From positions 86,708-150,707 of the forward strand of contig JABJMC010000006.1 in assembly GCA_018659585.1 (NCBI GenBank): a DNA stretch of 64,000 bases. Reading direction: 5' to 3'. Made by a program: the position numbers and the translations under genes. Numbering within the stretch: position 1 is the first letter of the stretch; every line of letters starts with the position of its first letter. Below are positions 57,177 through 64,000 of this stretch, piece after piece. Source of the stretch: Candidatus Peregrinibacteria bacterium. GTDB taxonomy: Bacteria > Patescibacteriota > Gracilibacteria > UBA1369 > UBA12473. The notes under the pieces are model-generated. The model had not been told where the DNA came from. It did not search any database and saw only the letters and a program-made list of their open reading frames with translations.

Positions 57177-58802
57177 ATGTCAGTTTTAGGAAAAAAATGG
57201 GTTCTCAATCAAGGGAAAATAAGTGATCTACTTACGCAAAATTTAGATAACGAAAGCGTGACTTTTCATGACCCTTTTTTAATGCCAAACATGGAACGGG
57301 CTGTGGAACGAATTAATAACGCTATTACTAATAAGGAGAGAATTATTATTTTTGGAGACTATGATGTGGATGGAATTAGTGGGACGGCGATTTTGGTAAA
57401 AGTGCTCCGTGAGTTAGGGGCCGAAGTTTCTTATCGTTTGCCAGATCGGCAGGATGGATATGGACTTAATGTAAATTGGATTTCTGAGCTTAAAGAAAAA
57501 AATATTGATCTTTTGATAACCGTTGATTGCGGAATTTCTAATCGCAAGGAAATTGACGAGGCCACAGCGCAGGGCATGGATGTAATTATCACTGACCATC
57601 ACACCATCCCTGAGAAAATGCCAGATGCTTACACAATTCTTCATCCAGCTTTGGGGGAGAATGGCTATCCTTTTCCTCATCTTTCAGGTTCGGGAGTGGC
57701 GTTTAAATTGGGGGTTGCGCTGATGGGAGATAACGCTGATATTTGGCGCGATAAATTAGTGGATTTGGCGAGTTTGGGAACAATCGCGGATTGTGTACCT
57801 TTAATAGGCGAGAATCGTTGGATTGCCAAGCAGGGCTTAGATCAAATTCGAAAAACTGAATGGGAAGGATTAAAAACACTCTTTAATAAGGCCGGTGGGG
57901 ATAATTCAAATGGGCATGATAGTGATTTGGTTGGATTTAGAATTGCACCGCGCTTAAATGCAGCCGGAAGAATTGAAACTCCTTATTTTGCGTTGCAACT
58001 TTTGTTAAATGAAAATAATAGCGCCCATGCTTTGTCTGAAAAATTGGAGCAACTTAATGTGCAAAGGCAGCATTTTTTGGAAGAGGCCTTAAAAAAAGCA
58101 GAAGAACGCATTGAAAAACAAAGCCTCCTTAATAAGAAGGTGTTGATTTTGTGGGATTCAGACTGGCGTTCCGGGATTGTGGGGTTGATTGCGGCTCGGC
58201 TTTCCGAAAAAAACCATCGCCCAGCTATTATTATGGAAGAGCGAGGAGAGGAATTAGTAGCCTCTTGTCGGAGCCCAGAAACTTTTAATATTGTGAAGGC
58301 TTTGCAGTCTATGGCTGAGTGTTTTGAGACTTTTGGGGGGCATGCGGCAGCCGCTGGTTTTACTCTGAAAACTAGTCAATTAGCGCAGTTTGTGGGAATG
58401 ATGGAGGAGTACGCCGAAAAGCATATTAGCGACGATGATTTAGAGCCAATTTTGAATGTTGATTACGAAGTTGATTTGAATGAGATTAATAAAAGTCTTT
58501 TGAGCAAAGTCACCGCTTTGGAGCCGTATGGAGAGGGGAATTCAAAACCTCGTTTTGTGGTCAGAGGTGTTCATCCGTTAAGTTTACAAACTGTCGGACG
58601 AGAACACAGTCATTTACGTTTTAGAGTGCAAACAGCCGACGCTCCAGTTCAGGCAATTGCTTTTCGGTTTGGACCGCACTACGACCTTCTTCAGAAAGCT
58701 GTTTTTGATCAACGAGCAGTGGATATTGCTTTTGAATTTAGTAGAAATGTGTGGAAGGGCCGGGAGCAAATGCAATTAAGAGTAATTGATATAAAGATTT
58801 AG
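57177..58802 (+). CDS. recJ: Single-stranded-DNA-specific exonuclease RecJ
   Basis: 541 residues. 5'-3' ssDNA exonuclease for recombination and repair. DHH-family motifs are intact: FGDYDVDGISGTA (motif I), TVDCGISN (II), TDHHTIP (III), LASLGTIADCVPL (IV), and GFRIAPRLNAAGRI. The DHHA1 motif FGGHAAAAGF is near residue 382, and the C-terminal OB-like domain completes the fold. Slightly shorter than E. coli RecJ (577). Third gene after miaA and mazG. Confidence 0.95.
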   Translation: MSVLGKKWVLNQGKISDLLTQNLDNESVTFHDPFLMPNMERAVERINNAITNKERIIIFGDYDVDGISGTAILVKVLRELGAEVSYRLPDRQDGYGLNVNWISELKEKNIDLLITVDCGISNRKEIDEATAQGMDVIITDHHTIPEKMPDAYTILHPALGENGYPFPHLSGSGVAFKLGVALMGDNADIWRDKLVDLASLGTIADCVPLIGENRWIAKQGLDQIRKTEWEGLKTLFNKAGGDNSNGHDSDLVGFRIAPRLNAAGRIETPYFALQLLLNENNSAHALSEKLEQLNVQRQHFLEEALKKAEERIEKQSLLNKKVLILWDSDWRSGIVGLIAARLSEKNHRPAIIMEERGEELVASCRSPETFNIVKALQSMAECFETFGGHAAAAGFTLKTSQLAQFVGMMEEYAEKHISDDDLEPILNVDYEVDLNEINKSLLSKVTALEPYGEGNSKPRFVVRGVHPLSLQTVGREHSHLRFRVQTADAPVQAIAFRFGPHYDLLQKAVFDQRAVDIAFEFSRNVWKGREQMQLRVIDIKI

Positions 58803-58925
58803 CGAGGAACTTGACAAAATAAGACAAAAGGCATACTATTCCGCCTCATACGCGGTAATTTAGGTAGTGATGGGTTGACATGAGACGTAAAAAGACTTAG
58901 AATATAAAGATTACACTTACATTTT
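58803..58925 (+). promoter_or_regulatory. Two tandem sigma-70 promoters before the NrnA-like gene
   Basis: P1: TTGACA (58811-58816), 17 bases, TACTAT (58834-58839). P2: TTGACA (58875-58880), 17 bases, TAGAAT (58898-58903). Both are near consensus. P1 would transcribe ~80 bases before the gene, including P2. I see no small gene or terminator between them. Confidence 0.8.
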
Positions 58926-60137
58926 ATGCTTTCAATCGAAGATCAAATCATCAAACAGTTTCAAAGGAGCAATCATATCCTGATTCTACCGTCTGCGCCT
59001 GCGGATGGGGATTCTCTCGGAAGTGCTCTGGCTCTTTATCAGGTTTTTACTAAACTTGGGAAAAAGGCCACGGTGATTTCTGCTGAACCTGTTCCACGCG
59101 ATCTTAAGTTTTTGCCAATGATTGAAAAAGTTGGCGAAGAGTTTAAGTCAAATAGTGATTTTGTGATCACGATTCATGCTCATATAAAGGACATCAGGCA
59201 TAAAATGACCCCTGGAAAAGTAAATATTGTGCTTACTCCGGAGGAAGGCGCGGCAATTACTGCTTCGGATGTTTCTTTTCACAATCAGTTAGATGATTTT
59301 GATTTAATTGTCACCGTGGATACCGCCGAGCTACATCAGCTCGGGAAATTCTACGAGCATCACCCAGAAATGTTTTACAAAGTTCCAGTTATTAATATTG
59401 ATCATCACGCAAGTAACGCTGAATACGGGACTATTAATCATGTTGATATCACTGCTTCTGCGGCCACCGAAATTCTCACTCCGCTTATTCAAAAAATCGA
59501 GCAAGTGGTGGGACAACCTTTATTAGACGCGGATGTTGCGACACTTTTATTAGCCGGAATCATCACTGATACCGGTAGTTTTCAACATTCCAACACCACA
59601 CCAAAATCTTTTGTAGTAGCCGCGGAACTATTAGATAAAGGCGCTCGCCAGCAGGAAATTATCAAACATGTTTACAAAACCAAGAGCTTAACTACTCTTA
59701 AATTGTGGGGACAAGTGCTTTCTAAAATCCAATTCGACAAAGATCACAAATTTGTATGGTCCACAATCTCACAGCAAGACCTACTTGATACAGGCGCTTT
59801 AATGGAAGAATCCGGCGCCATCATCGACGAGCTTTTAAACAACGCCCCGGGCGCCGAAATAGTCGCCTTACTCAAAGAAAAACAACCCGGACTACTTTCC
59901 GGAAGTCTCCGCAGCATTAATCCAGAAGTTGATGCTAGTGCCATGGCCAGTTTATTTGGCGGTGGCGGACACAAACAAGCGGCTGGTTTCAAAATCAAAG
60001 ATGTAAAATTTGAAGAAGGCGTAAAAAGCGTCATTGATACTGTTCGCCGCGAACAAGAAAAACGACATGGAATTGACCGTGAGGTCGCGGCCCCCACCCA
60101 ACCCCAGGATCTTGATCTCGGCCAAACGGAGGAGTAA
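58926..60137 (+). CDS. DHH/DHHA1 phosphoesterase, NrnA-like (nano-RNase/pAp phosphatase)
   Basis: 403 residues. NrnA-type enzymes degrade 2-5 nt RNAs and 3'-phosphoadenosine 5'-phosphate. Motifs seen: ADGDSLGSALAL near residue 26, VTVDTAEL near 125, NIDHHASN near 158, ITDTGSFQHSNT near 215, and the DHHA1 motif GGGGHKQAAGFKI near 340. The motif I histidine (HxxPDxD) is replaced by Ser (SAPADGD). An unusual ~25-residue insertion or extended loop occurs around residues 75-110. The C-terminus has a ~35-residue charged tail. Strongly expressed, judging by two good promoters. Confidence 0.85.
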   Translation: MLSIEDQIIKQFQRSNHILILPSAPADGDSLGSALALYQVFTKLGKKATVISAEPVPRDLKFLPMIEKVGEEFKSNSDFVITIHAHIKDIRHKMTPGKVNIVLTPEEGAAITASDVSFHNQLDDFDLIVTVDTAELHQLGKFYEHHPEMFYKVPVINIDHHASNAEYGTINHVDITASAATEILTPLIQKIEQVVGQPLLDADVATLLLAGIITDTGSFQHSNTTPKSFVVAAELLDKGARQQEIIKHVYKTKSLTTLKLWGQVLSKIQFDKDHKFVWSTISQQDLLDTGALMEESGAIIDELLNNAPGAEIVALLKEKQPGLLSGSLRSINPEVDASAMASLFGGGGHKQAAGFKIKDVKFEEGVKSVIDTVRREQEKRHGIDREVAAPTQPQDLDLGQTEE

Positions 60138-60140
60138 GCA

Positions 60141-60169
60141 TTGACAAAAACAGTAATAGGCGCTAAAAA
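60141..60169 (+). promoter_or_regulatory. Promoter of the 246-residue hypothetical gene
   Basis: TTGACA (60141-60146), 17 bases, TAAAAA (60164-60169). The TTG here is the -35 box rather than a start codon, which decides the start of the next gene at 60204. Confidence 0.7.
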
Positions 60170-60203
60170 TAAGAACCTGTCTTTGTTAAACCACCACTCC
60201 ACC

Positions 60204-60944
60204 ATGCCAGTCACCCCAACCTCTGGCGATGCGCCAGATATCCAATCCGAACAACCCACGATCCTCGCCGCTATTAGAGGCGTTATTGCGGAAGACAAAA
60301 GTTTAAGCGAGCCCCAATGTCAACAAATTGTCGAACTTTGCTTAGGTTTTATTCTTGAGCAAGGCGGTGATTCGGTTGAGGCTTTAAAAGCTATTTCACA
60401 AGCAACGTTTTTCTCTGGCACCGGTCGCTCTAGAGAAAATAGTAATCGTATTCAAGCCATGAAAGATGAAGTTGTTAAAGGTCTCGCTGCTAGAGCTCAC
60501 GCTGCCACGCAAATTGATATGAACGTTCCAGAGGAAATAACAGAACAAGCAGCTGGAATAGCCGATAGAATTGAAAGCATGTCCGCAGGCTATCATCATC
60601 ATTGGGACAAGGTTATACGGTCAGTTTTTAGATATGTACAAACTGGCCCAGTTGATGAGAATCCATCTGGAATTTCATCAAAACTAAATGTAGATGGTCT
60701 CGAAATAAGCTATCCTTTCCCAGACCGTGGTGCTTTTTCAAGAAACGACGGAGATTTAGTAGGTTGTCGTTTTAGAATCCATAATCAGGAGCACATTGAC
60801 TACATGGTAAGAGCAATAGGTGGATCTGACTTTGAAATTCACGTAGTTCAGGAAAAAGCTGATATAGCTGACATAGAAATCGTCTTACCAAAAGAAGATT
60901 TCTTGGCCTTAGTAAGTAGGCGCGTAGATGACGACCCGTATTAG
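60204..60944 (+). CDS. Hypothetical protein
   Basis: 246 residues from the ATG at 60204 (MPVTPTSGDAPDIQSEQ). An upstream in-frame TTG at 60141 is part of a promoter. The protein is soluble, with an N-terminal helical domain (about 15-120) and a mixed C-terminal part (RNDGDLVGCRFRIHNQEHIDYMVRAIGGSDFEIHVVQEK) that could be a small alpha/beta domain. No signal peptide, no membrane segment, no recognised motif. Its stop overlaps the convergent yebC stop by 4 bases. Confidence 0.65.
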   Translation: MPVTPTSGDAPDIQSEQPTILAAIRGVIAEDKSLSEPQCQQIVELCLGFILEQGGDSVEALKAISQATFFSGTGRSRENSNRIQAMKDEVVKGLAARAHAATQIDMNVPEEITEQAAGIADRIESMSAGYHHHWDKVIRSVFRYVQTGPVDENPSGISSKLNVDGLEISYPFPDRGAFSRNDGDLVGCRFRIHNQEHIDYMVRAIGGSDFEIHVVQEKADIADIEIVLPKEDFLALVSRRVDDDPY

Positions 60945-61693
60945 GCCACTTCCTCCAGAATCTCCTCCGGAATATCAAAATTAGACGAAACATTACTCAC
61001 GTCTTCGTCTTCTTCCAGAGCATCCATTAATTTGAGAATTTTTTTGGCTGTGGACGGATCATCAACTTTTACCGTGTCTTTTGGAATATAAGAAATATCC
61101 GCGCTTTCTACTTTCATTCCCGCTGTTTCGAGGGCTTTTTTTACTTCCATTAAATCTTGGTAAGCTGTGAAAATTTCCATTGTTCCTCCTTCCACACTCA
61201 TATCATCTGCCCCAGATTCAATTACGGCCATTTCCACTTCTTCCATGTCCATCCCTTCTGTATTTAAAATAATGACGCCCTTTTTTTCAAACATCCACGC
61301 CACACAACCATTTGCCCCCAAATTCCCACCATGTTTAGTGAAAATATGACGAACACTAGCCACACACCTATTTTTATTATCCGTAACCACTTCTACAAAA
61401 ATAGCCGTCCCTCCTGGGCCGTATCCCTCGTAAGTAGTTTCAGAAATAACATTACCATCTTTAAGTTCACCCGAGCCCTTTTTAACAGCTCTCTCAATAT
61501 TGTTATTCGGAACATTATCCATCTTAGCGCGATCAATTGCTGATCGGAGTGAAGGATTCATATCTGGATCCCCACCACCTTGTTGTGCCGCTAGCACAAT
61601 CATTTTAGCGTGTTGGGTAAAAAGTTTTCCGCGTTTAGCATCGGCTGCTCCTTTTTTGTGTTTAATGGAGTGCCATTTCGAGTGTCCTGACAT
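60941..61693 (-). CDS. YebC/PmpR-family protein
   Basis: 250 residues, the family length. It starts with the signature MSGHSKWHSIKHKKGAADAKRGKLFTQHAKMI and continues ARDNNVPN-like KMDNVPNNNIERAVKKGSGE, YEGYGPGGTAIFVEVVTDNKNR, and GVISLNT-like GVIILNTE. YebC proteins act as transcriptional regulators or, in recent work, as ribosome-associated factors easing polyproline stalls; this one cannot be assigned to either from sequence. It is divergently transcribed from the glycosyltransferase with overlapping promoters. Confidence 0.93.
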   Translation of the reverse strand: MSGHSKWHSIKHKKGAADAKRGKLFTQHAKMIVLAAQQGGGDPDMNPSLRSAIDRAKMDNVPNNNIERAVKKGSGELKDGNVISETTYEGYGPGGTAIFVEVVTDNKNRCVASVRHIFTKHGGNLGANGCVAWMFEKKGVIILNTEGMDMEEVEMAVIESGADDMSVEGGTMEIFTAYQDLMEVKKALETAGMKVESADISYIPKDTVKVDDPSTAKKILKLMDALEEDEDVSNVSSNFDIPEEILEEVA

Positions 61694-61702
61694 AGTAGCC
61701 GC

Positions 61703-61742
61703 ATTATAGCAGATTGTTTTCTAGGTTCAAATAGGGTATAAT
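61703..61742. promoter_or_regulatory. Overlapping divergent promoters, yebC and glycosyltransferase
   Basis: Minus strand: TTTGAA (61726-61731), 17 bases, TATAAT (61703-61708), 9 bases before the yebC ATG. Plus strand: TTGTTT (61714-61719), 17 bases, TATAAT (61737-61742), 6 bases before the ATG at 61749, which predicts a leaderless mRNA. The two promoters interlock, so polymerase binding at one should exclude the other. Confidence 0.75.
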
Positions 61743-61748
61743 TATTTG

Positions 61749-63236
61749 ATGAAAAAAAACAAAATACCAAAAGGGACTCCACTCGTTAGCATTGTTATCA
61801 GTGTGTATAACGAAGGGAATTGGCTAAAAAAAACCATCATAGATATTGAGGATAAAACTCAATACAAAAATTATGAAATAGTAGTGATGGATGATAATTC
61901 TACAGATAAAAGCTGTGATTTTTTAAGAAAAAAGAAAAGAAAAAATATCCGTCTTATTACCAATAAAGGGAAAAACCTCGGTGTTAGTCGAGGTCGTCAC
62001 AAAGGTGCCAAAAATGCTAAAGGTGAATTATTAATATTCTTAGACGGCCATATGTTAGTAGAAGAAAAATGGCTTACAAAAATTATTAAAGAATTTCAAA
62101 ATAATCGGAATATTGGGATTTTAAATCCTATGATTTATAATGCTCATAAGCCTACTCAAAAAAGAAAATTATCTGGAGGATACACAAATGCCTCTATTAG
62201 TATGTGGGCTCCAGTTTGGTTAAAGGGGAACCCCTTGCCTAAAAAAGCAATTCCCGTGCCTTTTTGTAGTGCTTGTACTTTTTGTATTCCAAAGCATGTT
62301 TATGAAGAGATTGGAGGTTTCCCAAAATGGATAAAAGGTTGGGGGCCAGAAGATCGCTCTTTCAGTATTCTTGCTTATTTAAGAGGTTACACTTGTTATC
62401 AAACCCCTGCAGTTTGGGTGGGTCATTTCTATCCTGAAAATTTAAAAAATGACAATCCAGAATTGTTAAACATGAGGAGAGAAAACATTGCTTTAAATTG
62501 CTTAAAATCATGTTATTTGCTTTATGATAATAAAGATTTTGGTTGGGCTCAAAAGCGTTTAGAAAATTACGCAGAACCCTTTAAAAAATTTAAAAAGGCT
62601 CTTCCGCAACTTAGGAAACAAAAAGAAAAAATTCAAAAAGAATCCGTCCGAGATTACCAAGAATTCACAAAACAATTTAAAGATAGACTCCCGTACCGCA
62701 ACATAGAGCATTTTTTGGCTGGGAATGAACACCAAAAGAATAAGAACTTTATAAAAGCTCTAAAAGGCTTCAAAAAAGCCAGCCAGATGAAATATGGTGT
62801 AAAGGACTACGAACCCCACAAAATAAAAGCTCTATCATTAATTAAAATAACGGAAGTTTTAGTTTCGCAAAAAAAATATGACAAAGCTTTAAATCAAGCC
62901 TTGCAAATTCTTAAATTAAAAGAGCCTCACCCAGCAATGTTATATGTTTTGATGGGAAGGATTTTTTGCGCCCAGGAATTATGGGGTAACGCTATTTTTT
63001 GGCTTAAACAAGGCGAGAAAAAAAAGCTAACAAATGATTACAAAGATTTAGTTAAGTTTAATGAAAATGATTTCAAAAAAGGACTTTATGATTGGTGGGG
63101 TTATGCCTTATTTAGGAAAAAGGATTACCTAAAAGCTATTGAAAAATTTGATTTAGCCTGTAAGTACGAAAAAAACCAAAAAGAGGTTGAACGTATGAGG
63201 AAAAATAAGAGGTTATGTTTGAAGAAGTTGGCTTGA
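61749..63236 (+). CDS. GalNAc-transferase-like family 2/27 glycosyltransferase with C-terminal TPRs
   Basis: 495 residues from the ATG at 61749 (a TTG precedes it, but the ATG fits the promoter). GT-A domain at about 8-250: VSIVISVYNEGNWLKKTI, VVMDDNSTDKS, GVSRGRHKGAKNAKGELLIFLDGHM (DGH as the DxH metal motif) and the acceptor-side GWGPEDRSFSILAYLRGY, reminiscent of the W-G-x-E motif of polypeptide GalNAc transferases. Residues about 320-490 are TPR-like helices that could hold a protein substrate. No membrane segment, so cytoplasmic. Protein O-glycosylation is inferred from architecture. Lys-rich and AT-richer than its neighbours. Confidence 0.8.
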   Translation: MKKNKIPKGTPLVSIVISVYNEGNWLKKTIIDIEDKTQYKNYEIVVMDDNSTDKSCDFLRKKKRKNIRLITNKGKNLGVSRGRHKGAKNAKGELLIFLDGHMLVEEKWLTKIIKEFQNNRNIGILNPMIYNAHKPTQKRKLSGGYTNASISMWAPVWLKGNPLPKKAIPVPFCSACTFCIPKHVYEEIGGFPKWIKGWGPEDRSFSILAYLRGYTCYQTPAVWVGHFYPENLKNDNPELLNMRRENIALNCLKSCYLLYDNKDFGWAQKRLENYAEPFKKFKKALPQLRKQKEKIQKESVRDYQEFTKQFKDRLPYRNIEHFLAGNEHQKNKNFIKALKGFKKASQMKYGVKDYEPHKIKALSLIKITEVLVSQKKYDKALNQALQILKLKEPHPAMLYVLMGRIFCAQELWGNAIFWLKQGEKKKLTNDYKDLVKFNENDFKKGLYDWWGYALFRKKDYLKAIEKFDLACKYEKNQKEVERMRKNKRLCLKKLA

Positions 63237-63261
63237 TATAGCCAAAAAATAATGGTATACT
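63233..63261 (+). promoter_or_regulatory. Promoter of the LysM-like repeat protein
   Basis: TTGATA (63233-63238, overlapping the TGA stop of the glycosyltransferase), 17 bases, TATACT (63256-63261). Confidence 0.7.
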
Positions 63262-63304
63262 TATAAGAAGTAAATTCATTTATTATTATTTAAAACAAAC
63301 CAAA

Positions 63305-64000
63305 ATGAAAACCTTCCTAAAATACTTTTCCAATCTCGCCGAAAAAGGCGGGAAGTTCCTTTTTGTAAAGGAAAAACCAAAAAACGTTCCTAGTTATGCT
63401 TATGATACAGAAACTGGGGAAGTTAACTGGGCAGCATTAGAAAAAGATAAAGAAAGACGAGAATTTTATCATTCTTTATATAACAAAGAATCAGTTAAAG
63501 CCGCAGCTACAAAAGCTCGTGCAGAAATTTTAAAAGATCAAGCAACCGCTGTAAATTACAAAGGAGGAGCCGAAGTAGAAATTAAACGAGGAATGACACT
63601 TGGAAAAATCATTAAAGAAGTTGCCGGAGGTGATGGGTCTTTAATGAGAGAAGGTTTATGGAATTTGCAGGATAGAGGATTACAGGTTGATCGCATTATT
63701 GTTGGTGATAAATTAATTATCAAAAATAATAGACTTACTATTCTTGATAGTGAGGGAAATGTAAGAAAAGACAAAGATACGGGAGAAGAAATCAAAGATT
63801 TCAAGATTTTTAATCTTGAAATGGCCGAAGAAGTAGAAACCACTGCGGAAGAAGTAGAAACCACTGCGGAAGAAGTAGAAACCACTGCGGAAGATGTTGA
63901 GACCACCGCGGAAGAAGTAGAAACCACTGCGGAAGATGTTGAGACCACCGCGGAAGAAGGAGAAACCACTGCGGAAGAAGTAGAAACCACTGCGGAAGAC
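63305..64000 (+). CDS. LysM-like protein with C-terminal heptapeptide repeats, 3'-truncated by window edge
   Basis: 232 residues visible with no stop before the window end. It starts MKTFLKYFSNLAEKGGKFLF and has no signal peptide. Residues about 94-150 resemble a LysM-type module: VEIKRGMTLGKIIKEVAGG...LWNLQDRGLQVDRIIVGDKLIIKNN (opening beta strand with G-x-T-L, closing vGDkLxI). From residue 175 it consists of tandem E-(E/D)-(V/G)-E-T-T-A heptads, eight full copies plus a partial at the edge. The nucleotide unit is 21 bases and nearly invariant, so the array may extend well beyond the window. Function unknown; cell-wall binding by LysM is only a suggestion, because no export signal is seen. 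Confidence 0.8.
   Translation, partial: MKTFLKYFSNLAEKGGKFLFVKEKPKNVPSYAYDTETGEVNWAALEKDKERREFYHSLYNKESVKAAATKARAEILKDQATAVNYKGGAEVEIKRGMTLGKIIKEVAGGDGSLMREGLWNLQDRGLQVDRIIVGDKLIIKNNRLTILDSEGNVRKDKDTGEEIKDFKIFNLEMAEEVETTAEEVETTAEEVETTAEDVETTAEEVETTAEDVETTAEEGETTAEEVETTAED
63827..64000 (+). repeat. 21-bp tandem repeat array (coding)
   Basis: Eight copies of GAAGAAGTAGAAACCACTGCG (variant GAAGATGTTGAGACCACCGCG at copies 4 and 6, one GGA at copy 7) plus the first 6 bases of a ninth. All are in frame. Alternating variant copies suggest that two-unit blocks were duplicated by slippage or unequal crossing-over. Confidence 0.95.

Noticed and set aside
60141..60203. TTG start giving a 267-residue version of the hypothetical protein
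   Set aside because: The TTG is part of TTGACA, with TAAAAA 17 bases downstream, so it is a -35 box; the ATG at 60204 is the better start.
63556..63990. Minus-strand frame of Val-Ser-Ser-Ala repeats
   Set aside because: It is the complement of the E-E-V-E-T-T-A array of the plus-strand gene, which has a promoter, a LysM-like domain and sensible codon use.
1..64000. Recoded TGA (Gly), as in Gracilibacteria/Absconditabacteria
   Set aside because: uvrA, HNH copy A and the glycosyltransferase all end with TGA at the expected family length, and no confident gene is split by in-frame TGA.
63827..64000. CRISPR array
   Set aside because: The 21-bp units are directly adjacent with no spacers and are in frame within a coding sequence.
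1..64000. tRNA or rRNA genes in the intergenic gaps
   Set aside because: No cloverleaf with GTTCRANNC was found in the gaps by eye; a tRNAscan or covariance search would settle this.

Overview
This window looks like chromosome from a Candidate Phyla Radiation (Patescibacteria) bacterium, and Peregrinibacteria or a close relative is my best guess. The signs are ~40% GC, very few Shine-Dalgarno sites, type IV pilin clusters, a giant S-layer-homology protein, VirB6-like membrane proteins and a high share of unrecognised secreted proteins. TGA ends several confident genes (uvrA, the glycosyltransferase, one HNH gene), so the genetic code is standard. The TGA=Gly code of Gracilibacteria/Absconditabacteria is excluded. 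The lineage is inferred from gene style, since no rRNA is present. I found no tRNA, rRNA, CRISPR array, IS element or origin.

Layout. 1-8619: four plus-strand genes, comprising two acidic proteins, a VirB6/TrbL-like polytopic membrane protein and a 1342-residue protein with 31-residue tandem repeats; this resembles part of a cell-envelope or secretion machine. 8636-11180 (minus): thrS under a Thr T-box leader. It encodes a threonyl-tRNA synthetase whose N-terminus is a YeaK-like editing domain and whose own N2 editing site has lost a zinc/catalytic histidine. 11184-14000: an HNH protein, a PrsW-type membrane protease and a small membrane-anchored protein. 14059-21784: uvrA, two minor pilins and a secreted MopE/thrombospondin-3 repeat protein with a C-terminal sorting-like tail. 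21866-25103: a CHASE2 adenylate cyclase and three small genes. 25177-45894 (minus): one tightly packed operon of a 5456-residue SLH protein followed by four small exported proteins.

46076-53093 is the type IV pilus locus: three tandem pilins, a divergent pseudopilin, PilC, PilB, a PilO-like protein and an unrecognised membrane protein. 53223-54620 is rplJ-rplL with an L10 leader. 54706-55745 is a second copy of the HNH protein with the same promoter region. 55785-60137 holds housekeeping genes: miaA, mazG, recJ and an NrnA-like phosphoesterase. 60204-64000 holds a hypothetical protein, a YebC regulator, a GalNAc-transferase-like glycosyltransferase with TPRs, and the start of a LysM-like protein with a growing heptapeptide repeat.

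Main points for a second look: (i) the INS-domain/ThrRS fusion with the missing editing histidine, under a T-box; (ii) two HNH paralogs that each carry a perfect but different DNA palindrome centred at exactly the same alignment position; (iii) the 20.7-kb giant-protein operon; (iv) widespread short-leader or leaderless starts and a recurring AACC/CCTCC element just upstream of start codons in place of Shine-Dalgarno; (v) the tandem-repeat architecture of the 1342-residue protein beside the VirB6-like gene.
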